43,510 nt of DNA from Akkermansiaceae bacterium (GCA_013001695.1 JABDMC010000045.1:1-43510), one strand, 5' to 3'. Counted from the stretch's first letter, positions 16,037-24,966 are shown. A program made the numbers and translations. Notes: generated by a model from the letters alone, not told the origin.

Positions 16037-17027
16037 TTTTCTGTGGGTTGTTTCTTGATGCTCGGATTTCGCTTTGCCGGAGAAACAAGGCCACCATGGC
16101 CAGGATTCCAGCGGCCGCCGCGAAGAACAGGGGTCCTCCCTCGCGGTGGATGAAGCTGTTGATCATGTGAGGTCCGTGGTGCACGCAGAGCAGTGCGATC
16201 ACGAGAATTCGCACCGCGTTTCGAATGATGCTCAGCGGAACCACGATCAGGAGGAGCAGGGCCTTTCTCCAGCGCGAGGCGAGGAAAAGGTGGGAGGCCA
16301 GGGTGCCGATGATCAAGAGGACCCAGGTCGACCGGATGCCGCTGCACTCGGTCGCGATCTCGAGCGTGATGCCCGGAACCTCGAACACCAACCCTTCGCG
16401 GAAGAAGGAAATCCCGGCCCACTCGAAGAGAACCGGAACAACCTCCCCGGAGGCCATGATGAGGGCCTTCTCCACTGCAGCGGCCATGGCGTCGGGCATG
16501 GGGATCATGAAGGCCAGGAAGCAGAACGGGAACGCCATGGCGCGCATCCATTTCCGGCCCATGAGGGCAAAGCCTCCGGCCGCCACGAAACACACGTAAG
16601 ACGCCGTCCCAACGGCAAGGGCGTCATTCGCACTCAATAGGATCCCGTCGTGCCGGCGGGCCAGGAAGAACGCCAGCGCGGCCACCCCGGCGAGGGCGAA
16701 GAATATCGCCCCGGACCGGCGGGGAGACGACGCCGCGGGACTTTGGTGCCGGTTCGTCCAGAGGAGCCAGCCGGAGATGACGGGAACGAGGAGGATGTGC
16801 GAATGCAGTTCGTGAGCGAGGGCATGCCGCCCGAGCTCCACGAGAAGCCACCCGTAGGAGGCGGTCAGGACGGCAAGGTAGACGATGAGGCGCCCGCCCT
16901 CCGGGAGGGGAGGCCGCATCCGGGCCCCGCCGCGGGGGCTCCCGAGGTTCCCCTTGGGAATCCCCGGTTCGGAGGCACCCGCCTGTCGCGATCCCTCCGC
17001 GGCCTCCAAATATTGTTCCGATGGCAT
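16026..17027 (-). CDS. xrt: Exosortase (EpsH/Xrt family)
   Basis: Inner-membrane cysteine protease/transpeptidase that cleaves C-terminal sorting signals. The 333 residues begin with a charged cytoplasmic stretch to about 45, then eight or so hydrophobic segments. The signature catalytic residues are visible: ATECSGIRS with Cys228, RNAVRI with Arg273, and SFIHREGG with His294. The position between a UDP-sugar dehydrogenase and a Wza-type lipoprotein is the usual polysaccharide-linked setting. I cannot assign the subtype; no PEP-CTERM, VPDSG or similar substrate tail occurs in the window, so targets must be elsewhere. Confidence 0.92.
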   Translation of the reverse strand: MPSEQYLEAAEGSRQAGASEPGIPKGNLGSPRGGARMRPPLPEGGRLIVYLAVLTASYGWLLVELGRHALAHELHSHILLVPVISGWLLWTNRHQSPAASSPRRSGAIFFALAGVAALAFFLARRHDGILLSANDALAVGTASYVCFVAAGGFALMGRKWMRAMAFPFCFLAFMIPMPDAMAAAVEKALIMASGEVVPVLFEWAGISFFREGLVFEVPGITLEIATECSGIRSTWVLLIIGTLASHLFLASRWRKALLLLIVVPLSIIRNAVRILVIALLCVHHGPHMINSFIHREGGPLFFAAAAGILAMVALFLRQSEIRASRNNPQKNEQ

Positions 17028-17073
17028 GAGATTGGTTCAGTGCCGGCATCCACCGCCCCGCTCGGGGCGGAAT

Positions 17074-18477
17074 TCAGGCTTTCCACACCTGTCCGTCGGC
17101 GGTGTCGGTGCCGCTCATGGCGTTCCGCGTGTCGACAATGCATTGCGCCCACGCAGCGAGGTCCCCGAATCGGATAGCGTTGTGAGCGGTGGCTATCAGG
17201 ACGAGGTCGAAGCTCTCGATGGTCTTGCGGTTCCACTCGACGGACTCCTTCCCCGCCCACGAGGCGTGCTCACGGGTCATTCCGATCACGGGGACATACG
17301 GATCAAAATACTCCACCGCCGCTCCCCCCTCGGCGAAGAGCTGCATCAGCGCGTAGCTTGGCGATTCCCGCTCGTCGTCGACGTTCGGCTTGTAGGCCAG
17401 ACCGATCAAGAGGACCCGGGACCCATTCACCGACTTGCCATGGGCGTTGAGCGCATCAATGGCGCGGCTCATCACGTAGCGGGGCATCGCGGAATTGATT
17501 TCCCCGGCCAGCTCGATAAATCGCGTGTCTTGAGCGAACTCGCGGGCCTTCCACGTCAGGTAGAACGGGTCGATCGGAATGCAATGTCCTCCCAGTCCCG
17601 GGCCCGGATAGAATGGCATGAAGCCGAAGGGTTTCGTCTTCGCGGCCTCGATCACCTCCCAGATGTCGATCCCCATGGCGGCGTAGACCACCTTCAGTTC
17701 GTTGACGAGGGCGATATTCACGCTGCGGAAGATGTTCTCGAGGAGCTTGGCAGCCTCGGCCACCTGGCACGAAGCCACCGGGACGAGGTGATCAAGCGCC
17801 CGGCTGTAGAGCTTCATCGCCTTTTCGAGGCAAGCCGGGGTGTATCCGCCGACCAGCTTCGGCACGCTGCCCACCTTGCTGGCGGGATTGCCGGGATCCT
17901 CCCGTTCGGGCGAGTAGGCCAGGTGAAAGTCCTTCCCGGCGGTCATCCCCGATCCCTCCTCGAGGACGCGACGGAGTTCACCCTCCGTCGTGCCCGGGTA
18001 GGTCGTCGATTCGAGCGCCACGAGGGTCCCCGGTGCGAGGTGGGCCGCCACGGACTCCGCGGTCTTCAGGACGTAGGAAATGTCCGGATCCCGGTGTTTT
18101 CCGAGTGGCGTCGGCACGCAGATGACCACCGCCGATGCCTCCCTCACACGGGAGAAATCGGTGGAGGCCGCCAGCCGCCCGATCCGGCGCAGTTCGGACA
18201 CCGCCCTCGACTCGATATGCTTGATGTAACTGGTTCCCTCGGTGAGGAGCCGCACCTTCTCGGGATCGATATCGAGACCCAGCACCCTGAGGCCGACGGA
18301 GGCAAACTGCATCGAGAGCGGCAGGCCGACGTAACCAAGGCCGATCACAATCACATCCGCGGTCCAAACCTGTGTCTCGGCGGCTACGGCAGCCGCCGGC
18401 GCTCCGGCGGGCAGCGGTGCCTTGACCTCGGAATCGGATGCACACGAGAGAGATTTGTCCGGCTGTTTCGTCTTCAT
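17074..18477 (-). CDS. Nucleotide sugar dehydrogenase (UDP-N-acetyl-glucosamine/mannosamine 6-dehydrogenase type)
   Basis: Oxidises C6 of a UDP-hexose to the uronic acid with two NAD+. The 467-residue protein has a 38-residue extra N-terminus, an NAD-binding Rossmann start (DVIVIGLGYVGLPLS, 41-55), STTYPGT, and the catalytic segment GPGLGGHCIPIDP with Cys299. The C-terminal UDP-binding domain has LIGLAYKPNVDDERESPS. The ESTTYPGTTE and LAYSPERxDPG segments fit the WbpA/WecC group better than Ugd. No UDP-GlcNAc 2-epimerase is in the window, so the substrate is uncertain. It precedes the exosortase gene with a 46-base gap. Confidence 0.9.
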   Translation of the reverse strand: MKTKQPDKSLSCASDSEVKAPLPAGAPAAAVAAETQVWTADVIVIGLGYVGLPLSMQFASVGLRVLGLDIDPEKVRLLTEGTSYIKHIESRAVSELRRIGRLAASTDFSRVREASAVVICVPTPLGKHRDPDISYVLKTAESVAAHLAPGTLVALESTTYPGTTEGELRRVLEEGSGMTAGKDFHLAYSPEREDPGNPASKVGSVPKLVGGYTPACLEKAMKLYSRALDHLVPVASCQVAEAAKLLENIFRSVNIALVNELKVVYAAMGIDIWEVIEAAKTKPFGFMPFYPGPGLGGHCIPIDPFYLTWKAREFAQDTRFIELAGEINSAMPRYVMSRAIDALNAHGKSVNGSRVLLIGLAYKPNVDDERESPSYALMQLFAEGGAAVEYFDPYVPVIGMTREHASWAGKESVEWNRKTIESFDLVLIATAHNAIRFGDLAAWAQCIVDTRNAMSGTDTADGQVWKA

Positions 18478-18558
18478 AATGTCCAGTGTTTCGGAGTTGA
18501 ATCGGCCTTGTCATGGCGGCCGTGCAAGGGGTCTGCGATGATGCCCACGGGGATCGAT

Positions 18559-19308
18559 TCAATCGCCGGGAGGCGTCGCAAGGTAATCGTCCCATTCGGC
18601 CGGCAAGCGGGACTGCTCGACCTCGCTACCGAGCCGACCCTCCCAGTCCGGCTCGAAGGTCGTCGAGGTTCCGTAGACCATGGCGAGGTCCGTGTTGCCG
18701 ATGTTCCGGAGTGCATGAGCGACCCCCGGAGGGATGATCACCGCGACATTGCCGGCGCCCGGGAGCGAGTCGCCGTCGATCGTGACGCGCATCACCCGCC
18801 GGGGGAGGCCCTCGCGCTCGTCGACGAGCAGCAACTCACAGATGCTGGTCAGGAAGAACATCACGTCCCACTGTTCCCGGTCGTAGGGTCGCATGGAATA
18901 GTCCCCGGGATGGTCGAGGTAGAGTTCCCGGAACCATTCCGCGGCCGTCCGGCCCTCTGGAACGAAGGGTGGGTGAATGTGGAAACCTTTCGCGCTCTTG
19001 TAGTGCATGAGAGCGGCGGACCACTGCTGTGGGACGAGCCCGATGGAAGCAAGAACACCCTCCGAGGTCCGCGCCAATTCCGCAAAGTATCCCCGGTCCT
19101 TTTGCTGGAAGACACGGCGTGGGATGAATTCCACGCCCGGAATCCAAGCTTCCGCCAGTTCGTCGCGGAGGGAGACGGCTTCCGCCGATGCGAGTCCGGT
19201 CGATCCGAGCCGTTCCATGGGATCCCCGCCGGAATAGTTGCGGGTCTCGAGCCGGGCTCGTGCCGTGGCCCGGATCCCGGCCCACGTATGCTGATGGTCA
19301 TTCTTCAT
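18559..19308 (-). CDS. RmlC-like cupin, divergent (sugar epimerase family)
   Basis: Probable nucleotide-sugar-modifying cupin. The core WIPGVEFIPRRVFQQKDRGYFAEL, a jelly-roll with HYKSAKGFHIHPP, and VIIPPGVAHALRNIG...VYGTSTTFEP resemble dTDP-4-dehydrorhamnose 3,5-epimerases. However, the usual catalytic histidine context (RGLHxQ) is replaced by KGFHIHPP and an extra loop with FRELYLDHPGDYSM is present. The start is unsure: ATG at 19308 (chosen because codons before 19218 still have high GC at third positions) or ATG at 19218, preceded by GGCGGGGAT. An 80-base gap separates it from the dehydrogenase gene. It may act as a 3,4-isomerase or 3,5-epimerase, or be a non-enzymatic cupin. Confidence 0.6.
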   Translation of the reverse strand: MKNDHQHTWAGIRATARARLETRNYSGGDPMERLGSTGLASAEAVSLRDELAEAWIPGVEFIPRRVFQQKDRGYFAELARTSEGVLASIGLVPQQWSAALMHYKSAKGFHIHPPFVPEGRTAAEWFRELYLDHPGDYSMRPYDREQWDVMFFLTSICELLLVDEREGLPRRVMRVTIDGDSLPGAGNVAVIIPPGVAHALRNIGNTDLAMVYGTSTTFEPDWEGRLGSEVEQSRLPAEWDDYLATPPGD

Positions 19309-19663
19309 GCCAATAAGAGGCGAGGTATACTCCGTGGTCGGTTCGCGCATCTCGCCGGACCGGCTCCCTGGGAACGGCGCGGTCGATTTCTCCCCGGTGC
19401 GTGGCGATCTCCGGGGACGGACTCAACGGTCCGCCGTGGATCTGGTTGCCGCCGAGCACCACGCACAGAGGCCCCGGGGAGCGGATCACTCTCAACCATG
19501 TTTGTTTCCACGAATGCGGAAGGAATGTCGATCGCACGGTCTGCGTGCGATTCGGCCGCGGGATGGTCCGGATCGCCGGCATCGGTGATACTTGTCCACC
19601 CGTGATCGATATCCTCATGTGATTGTTTCCCAGGCTCGGCATGCCCGCCGCTTCGTCCGTCCC
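19309..19663 (-). other. 355-bp stretch with one doubtful small reading frame
   Basis: On the minus strand an ATG at 19618 opens a 106-codon frame ending at 19298, overlapping the start of the cupin gene by 11 bases. It begins MRISITGGQVSPMPAIRTIP and has no recognisable family or domain. Third-position usage is mixed. It could be a small operon gene, but I do not consider it supported. Confidence 0.25.
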
Positions 19664-20635
19664 TCAGGCCTTGGCCGACGGCGCCAGCGCCGGCTTCATC
19701 CCCTCGACGTGCTCGCGGAGGGCCTCCCGCCAGGGACGCGGGCGCAACCCGGTCAGCTGCGTGAGTTTCCCGGTGCTCATCGCGCTGTTCAGCGGGCGCC
19801 GTGCCAGAAAGGCCGGGATGGCGTCCAGGGAGCCCGGGCCGATCTGGTCCGTCTGGAGGCTCCTCCCGAGCTCCCGTGCCAGGTCGATGCAGCCCTGCCC
19901 CCATTCCCGCCAACTGCACGGGCTCGAGTTGCACAGGTGGACGATTCCGCGCACCCCGTCACGAGTCGGCCCAAGGAGCAGGGCGTCGAGCCATTCCGCC
20001 ACGTCCGGGGAATATGCCGGGCACCCGATTTTCTCGGCCGGGAGGGTCACGGCCGATTCGACGCCGGCCTTGTCGATGATCCACTCGGGAAAGGCCGGCT
20101 TCCCTGGTCCAAACAGCCACGAGAGGCGCACCACCAGGTTGTCTTCCGAGACATCCAGGACGTATTCTTCACCCTTCAGTTTTGATGCTCCATAGACGCT
20201 GATGGGATTCGTCTCATCATCCTCGGAGTAGAGTCCGGGGGCATCGCCGTCGAAGACGAAGTCGGTGCTTGTCAAGACCATCGGGATCCCTCTCCGCGCG
20301 CAGGCCCGCGCCACCGCCAGGGGCCCTTCGGCATTCACCGCAAACGCCTCGCTTTCGTGATCCTCGCAATAGTCGACCGCGGTCAGCGCCGCGGTGAGGA
20401 TGAGCACGTCGAAGTCGATCGAATCAAGAGCCCGGTCGATGGAGTGCGGTTGCGCGAGATCCATCTGATCATGGCCGAGGCCGATCACGGTATGCTGCCC
20501 CCCGAACCGGTTCACCAGCGCCTGCCCGAGCCGTCCGCCGGCGCCGGCAATCGCGATTCGTCGGGGCGCCACCTCTTCCCGGGGCGCCCGCAGTCCAGCC
20601 TGCTCTGAATTCTTGGTCATTGAGGTCGAAATCAC
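19664..20635 (-). CDS. rfbD: dTDP-4-dehydrorhamnose reductase (RmlD family)
   Basis: Reduces a nucleotide-linked 4-keto-6-deoxysugar. The NAD(P) motif GAGGRLGQ (31-38), the active-site TSTDFVFDG (122-130) and the YGASK dyad (Tyr148, Lys152) are present, followed by the RmlD-typical PAYSPDVAEWLDALL. The 323-residue length fits. The start ATG overlaps the stop of the upstream gene by 4 bases (ATGA). No rfbA, rfbB or second typical rhamnose enzyme is adjacent, so the actual substrate may be the CDP-4-keto sugar made by the cassette at 28.5-32.2 kb. Confidence 0.85.
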   Translation of the reverse strand: MISTSMTKNSEQAGLRAPREEVAPRRIAIAGAGGRLGQALVNRFGGQHTVIGLGHDQMDLAQPHSIDRALDSIDFDVLILTAALTAVDYCEDHESEAFAVNAEGPLAVARACARRGIPMVLTSTDFVFDGDAPGLYSEDDETNPISVYGASKLKGEEYVLDVSEDNLVVRLSWLFGPGKPAFPEWIIDKAGVESAVTLPAEKIGCPAYSPDVAEWLDALLLGPTRDGVRGIVHLCNSSPCSWREWGQGCIDLARELGRSLQTDQIGPGSLDAIPAFLARRPLNSAMSTGKLTQLTGLRPRPWREALREHVEGMKPALAPSAKA

Positions 20636-22257
20636 TTCCGGGGAGCTTTGCCCGCCGGTCGGATGAGGTTTTTCGACGGAGTCGTGGCGCGGACCGCCCC
20701 CCCCGTCTCGCCGTCCACTTCCCCCGGCGCGGACCGCCGGACGTAGGCCATCGCGAGGAAGTAAGCGCCACCGAGGACAACCGCCAGAACGGCAAGCAAG
20801 CCGCCGCGGACCTCCTCGCCGGTCACGGCGCAGGCGAGGGTGTAGGTCCCGCCTCCCGCCGCGTAGAGGGCGGCCAGCGTGATCAAATGGGCGCGCCGCG
20901 CCGGCATTGCGGACGCCGCGAGGCAGAAAACCAGCGGCCCAACCGCGAAGGCCAGGAACACCATCCCCGAGATCCGCGCCGCACCGCCCATGCCGAACGG
21001 CAGATAGTAGGCCGGATCGCGAAGGCTCATGGCGCCGTCCAAACGCCGTCCGTCCAGATAAAGTGACGACTTGCCGCGGTCGTAGACCGCCACGACATGG
21101 CGGAGTGTGCCGGTGATATCCTCTCCCTCCGAGCGGGCGGCGTGATGCAGGCCATTGGCTCCGCTGATTTCGTTCCTGACGCGAAAGACCAGGTCAGACC
21201 GGTTCTGCCCGAGGGTGAAGTTCCGTTCTCCCACCCCGCCCGAGAGGCTCACGATGCGGGCCGGCCCGCCCTGGGTGACGTTTGCGGGCGTGACGAGGAC
21301 GGATGCGCTGAAGGCCCGCGACCGGCGAACGGCCTCCGTAATCGCGGTCGCGGGTCCACGGCTGCGAACCAGCGCCGGGGGATGGAGTGTCAACCCTTCG
21401 GTGGGATCCCACTCGCACTCTGCCGGAATGGAGAGGGTCAGGCGCGGATCGGAGAGGATCCCCGCGGGCGGGAGTTCCGTCACCGGTCCCCCGGCGAAAT
21501 CCCACGCCGCCAACGGAGTCGGGGCGGACCCGCCGGGCGATTCGGGCCCCGTTGTGAGACCCGCCCGGAGTGCCGCCACATCGTTCTCCCCCAGCGCGAA
21601 TCCGAAGATCCCGAGGTGCCGGATGCGGCCCGACCAAGGGCGGTTCCCATCGGCTTCATTGCCGATCACCAGGGGGAATTCCCCGCTCCATTGGAGGGCT
21701 GGAGCGCCGAAGACCGGCCGGAAGACCGACAGACTCCAGAGCGTGATACCCAGAGGAATTGCAATCATGATCCTAATCCACTGCCCGCGCCCGAATTCCC
21801 GCCACGCTCCTGCCGAGAAACGGCGTCCAGCCTTCCAGCGGCTCCCGCCCCAAAGCCCCGCCCAGAGAGCGACGGCATTGCCGGCGGCCGCCGCCGCGCT
21901 CGCATGCCGGCCCGGATGATAGAGTTTCGCGGCTTCAATCGACAGGCAGAACAGCAGCGCGAGAGCGGGAAGAACCCACAAGGGGAGCCGCCGCAGGAAG
22001 CGGTCATGAGCTCCGGCGAGGAGCCATCCAAAAATACCGAAGGCCGCTGAGCGCCCCAGCCAGATCGGGATCTCCCGCAGGGCGAAGGGTTCGTGGAAGG
22101 CTGCGGAAAGCTCCCCTGCAAGGTCGTTCTGCCGCCAGTCATCGAAGTCTCCCGTGACGCGCCACAGGTTGAGGGCCACGAGCCAGGCGAGCGCCACGAG
22201 CGCCCAGAGCCGCTCGGCCCGGACTGTCGACGGTGGAACACTTGCGATGGCTGGCAT
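20632..22257 (-). CDS. Membrane protein with VanZ-like and LamG-like (concanavalin-type) domains
   Basis: Function unknown; predicted to span the membrane, with a large extracytoplasmic domain. From the ATG at 22257 (541 residues), membrane helices run from about 12 to 170 (LWALVALAWLVALNLW ... LPLWVLPALALLFCLSIEAAKLY) in a VanZ-like arrangement. Another lies near 175-195. About residues 200-420 form a LamG/ConA-like sandwich (LQWSGEFPLVIGN, LAAWDFAGG, RHVVAVYDRGKSSLYLDGRRLDGAM). Three or four further helices and a basic tail end the protein. The longer frame from 22428 would overlap the preceding gene by 50 bases. The gene lies between rfbD and a WbsX-like gene, which suggests a role in polysaccharide assembly or anchoring. 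Confidence 0.6.
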   Translation of the reverse strand: MPAIASVPPSTVRAERLWALVALAWLVALNLWRVTGDFDDWRQNDLAGELSAAFHEPFALREIPIWLGRSAAFGIFGWLLAGAHDRFLRRLPLWVLPALALLFCLSIEAAKLYHPGRHASAAAAAGNAVALWAGLWGGSRWKAGRRFSAGAWREFGRGQWIRIMIAIPLGITLWSLSVFRPVFGAPALQWSGEFPLVIGNEADGNRPWSGRIRHLGIFGFALGENDVAALRAGLTTGPESPGGSAPTPLAAWDFAGGPVTELPPAGILSDPRLTLSIPAECEWDPTEGLTLHPPALVRSRGPATAITEAVRRSRAFSASVLVTPANVTQGGPARIVSLSGGVGERNFTLGQNRSDLVFRVRNEISGANGLHHAARSEGEDITGTLRHVVAVYDRGKSSLYLDGRRLDGAMSLRDPAYYLPFGMGGAARISGMVFLAFAVGPLVFCLAASAMPARRAHLITLAALYAAGGGTYTLACAVTGEEVRGGLLAVLAVVLGGAYFLAMAYVRRSAPGEVDGETGGAVRATTPSKNLIRPAGKAPRK

Positions 22258-22378
22258 GCGATTGCGGGATGCGCCCCCAAGGGACGGCTCCTGTGACGAG
22301 TCCGCCACGGAACTGCGGGACAGGTGAGGGTAGGAGGAAACATCGGAAAAAGGCCGCTCCGGCGCGGGCGAGGCTGGT

Positions 22379-23629
22379 TCACACCACCGCGGAATCCCTG
22401 CCGTCCATGCATTCCTCCCGCACGACATCCAGGTAGCGGTGTCCGAACCGCTGGTCCGGTTCGAGATAATTCCCTTCGGCCCACTCGTTCCATGACTTGA
22501 CGAAGACGAGGCGGTTCTCCCGCGGCAGGCGCTCGGCCCAGTCGAGGGCCCTCCGAAGGTGGCCCCGAAACAACTCCGGCGACGAATCCGTCAGGATCAG
22601 GGCGCGCCGTCCGGACCTGGGGGAGTTGTCCCAGTTCGGCAGCACGCAAGGGTACTCCCGCTGGCCGCCGCTGGCCGTGCGCAGCTCGCGGTCCAGGACG
22701 CCGACGGCATCGGCATAACGAAACACCTCCAGCGGCTGACGGCGCCAGCGCCGGAGACGATGACGCACGCGGTCGGGCAGGGCATGCCGGAATGCCTGCG
22801 CCTTGTGCCACAGGGGCGCCGCATCGGTCCCGTTCGACCGCGCCAGGGCGATATCGTATTTCGAGTAAGCCGAAACTGCCCGGGGGTTGCTGTAGACCAC
22901 TCCGTCGAAGCCTTCCTCGATCGGGTCGTAGTCGTCATCCCGCGCCCAGAGGTTGGCGACGAAATGCAGTCCCGAGAGCCCATTGGACGACGCGAGGTTT
23001 CGCCACTGCTCAAGGAAGCGTGCCGCTTCGGGAAGTTCCCGCGGGGCATAGATCAAGACGAGCGGCTTTCCCTCCACGCAGATGTGGCGGGAGTCGAGCA
23101 TGGCCGGAAGCAGGGCGTGAAAATGCCGCTCGTGGTCCTCCGCTCCCGGGTAGGTCTGCTCCATGAGGATGCGGTTCGGCGCACCGTGCCACGTCCCGGT
23201 CCACGACTGGTTCGCCCACCCGACGCAAAACGGGTAGTCCGGCTCTCCCGAAGCCACCATCTCCATGAAGGGCCTCTCGAGAAGACGCTTTCCCCCGAAC
23301 CAGTAATGCCAGTAACAAAAGCCTTCGATGCCCGCCTTGCGGGCAAGCTCGGCTTGCGCGTGCCGGGTCTCGGGAACCCGCAAGTCGTAGAAGCCCAAAT
23401 CGGCGGGGAGGCGCGGCTGCCAGTGGCCCGGGAAGAGCGGCTTGGCCTTGGCCACGTTGGTCCACTCCGTGAATCCTGACTCCCACCATTCGTCGTTTTC
23501 AGGAATCGGGTGGAACTGGGGCAGGTAGAAGGCGATCAGCCGGGCCCTCCGGCCGCCGGTCAATTCACCGGGAGCTGCGGATTCGCACTGCTCCAGCACG
23601 CGTGACTTGGTTCCATGCATCGTCGACAT
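22379..23629 (-). CDS. WbsX-like glycosyltransferase (GH99-like domain)
   Basis: Likely sugar transfer or processing in polysaccharide synthesis. The hallmark start IAFYLPQFHPIPENDEWWE, then GFTEWTNVAKAKPLFPGH and GFYDLR, and the end VFVKSWNEWAEGNYLEPD, are the glyco_trans_WbsX (GH99-like) signatures. The ATG at 23629 (416 residues) is chosen because the longer frame runs into the preceding gene, whose stop is 26 bases upstream. Catalytic residues for this family are inferred rather than established. No membrane segment is visible. It sits in a run of glycosyltransferase genes. Confidence 0.85.
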   Translation of the reverse strand: MSTMHGTKSRVLEQCESAAPGELTGGRRARLIAFYLPQFHPIPENDEWWESGFTEWTNVAKAKPLFPGHWQPRLPADLGFYDLRVPETRHAQAELARKAGIEGFCYWHYWFGGKRLLERPFMEMVASGEPDYPFCVGWANQSWTGTWHGAPNRILMEQTYPGAEDHERHFHALLPAMLDSRHICVEGKPLVLIYAPRELPEAARFLEQWRNLASSNGLSGLHFVANLWARDDDYDPIEEGFDGVVYSNPRAVSAYSKYDIALARSNGTDAAPLWHKAQAFRHALPDRVRHRLRRWRRQPLEVFRYADAVGVLDRELRTASGGQREYPCVLPNWDNSPRSGRRALILTDSSPELFRGHLRRALDWAERLPRENRLVFVKSWNEWAEGNYLEPDQRFGHRYLDVVREECMDGRDSAVV

Positions 23630-23655
23630 CTCAATGGTTGGCCGGGAAGGCCGGC

Positions 23656-24966
23656 TTAGGAGGTTCCGGAAACGGCGAAGACATCGCTTCGAGCCGGCGC
23701 CCCGCCGCGGGGCCGGCCCCGTTCGGTGGCGGCCCGGAGGAACGCCTCGAGGCGGTCGATGGCTTCGCTCCATCCCCAGTGTTTCAAAACTTCCTCCCGG
23801 GCGGAGGCACAGAGGCGGGCGTAACGCTGCTCGTCACCGATCACACGCTCGATGGCCCTCGCCAGTCCCCCCGGGTCCCGGCTCGCGGACAGGATCCCGT
23901 TCACATCATTCTTGACGGTCTCGCGGAGCCCGCCTTCCGCAACCGCCACCACGGGCGTCCCGCAGGCGTTCGCCTCGAGGGGGACGTAACCGAACGGCTC
24001 GAGCACCGCGGGGAACACCACCAATCGCGCCCGTTGCATGGCTTCCAGCAATTCCGCCTCCGAGGCCATTTCGCGAAAGTCGAAAGCCACCCCCTTCTCG
24101 TCCGCCAAGGCGCGGCATGATGCGAGGTAGGCGGGATCAGAGAAGTTTCCCAGCCAACGGAGGGGCATGCGTTGCTCCGGTGGCAGCAGTGCCAGCGCCT
24201 CGATGGCGAGGTGCGCCCCTTTCGGCGCGTAGAGACCACCGACCCCGAGAACATAATCCTCCCTGGTTCCCTCTCCCGGCGTGAATCGATCCGTGTCGAT
24301 GCCGAGATAGCAGACCTCGGCATCGAGCCCGTAGGTCCGAACGACACTCTCCCGGCTGAACAGCGAATTAACGAGGATCATCTCGAATTGCGCCGCCGCG
24401 GCGCGCTCCTCGCGGGCTTGAACCCGGAATCCGTAGGTCCGCACGGCATCGGCCAGGAAGCGGCTCACGCCCCGCGGCGACCAGCCGGGATGGCCGTTGC
24501 GGCCCATGGCCTGCCACACCAGCCGAGGCCTCGCTTCGTAAAGCTCGCGGTAGACCTCATGCAGGTAGATGGCGGCCGGGATGCGGAGGAACTGTGCCAG
24601 CGGATGCATGTAGAAGAGCTTCGACGAATGACTCAGGACCACATCGAACCCGCCCTCATTGATCTCGGCGGCGCAGGCCCGGCAGTGACGCGACAAGGCC
24701 TCGAGGTCATGCAGGATGCCGCGCGTCTCGGACCACGCGCGGGCGAGATCCAGCCGGCCCGTGGCGGGTTCCCCCTCGTGGAGCGGCAACCGGTGTTCCT
24801 TCGCAATCCCATCGAGCGGCAGGAAATCACGGTCCGAATTCTCCGGGCACCAGATCTCGACGTGATGGCCGCGCTCGGCGAGCCCCCGGACCTGGTTGAA
24901 AAGAGCCCGCTTCCCTCCCCCGCTCGGAAGATTGTGCCAAATTGCGATTTTCATTGGCGTCGGCAT
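23656..24966 (-). CDS. Family 4 glycosyltransferase
   Basis: GT-B retaining glycosyltransferase for polysaccharide assembly. The start MPTPMKIAIWHNLPSGGGKRA gives the N-terminal Rossmann domain. The C-terminal donor domain has YLGIDTDRF, the strand VLGVGGLYAPKGAHL, and the E-x7-E motif EPFGYVPLEANACGTPV. The start shares one base with the stop of the upstream GT2 gene (TGATG), pointing to translational coupling; an ATG at 24954 is an alternative. The 436-residue length is normal. Substrates cannot be told from sequence. Confidence 0.88.
   Translation of the reverse strand: MPTPMKIAIWHNLPSGGGKRALFNQVRGLAERGHHVEIWCPENSDRDFLPLDGIAKEHRLPLHEGEPATGRLDLARAWSETRGILHDLEALSRHCRACAAEINEGGFDVVLSHSSKLFYMHPLAQFLRIPAAIYLHEVYRELYEARPRLVWQAMGRNGHPGWSPRGVSRFLADAVRTYGFRVQAREERAAAAQFEMILVNSLFSRESVVRTYGLDAEVCYLGIDTDRFTPGEGTREDYVLGVGGLYAPKGAHLAIEALALLPPEQRMPLRWLGNFSDPAYLASCRALADEKGVAFDFREMASEAELLEAMQRARLVVFPAVLEPFGYVPLEANACGTPVVAVAEGGLRETVKNDVNGILSASRDPGGLARAIERVIGDEQRYARLCASAREEVLKHWGWSEAIDRLEAFLRAATERGRPRGGAPARSDVFAVSGTS

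Noticed and set aside
16885-19605. Long plus-strand open frame of 906 codons
   Set aside because: It is antisense to the exosortase, UDP-sugar dehydrogenase and cupin genes, which have clear family motifs; high GC makes such shadow frames common.
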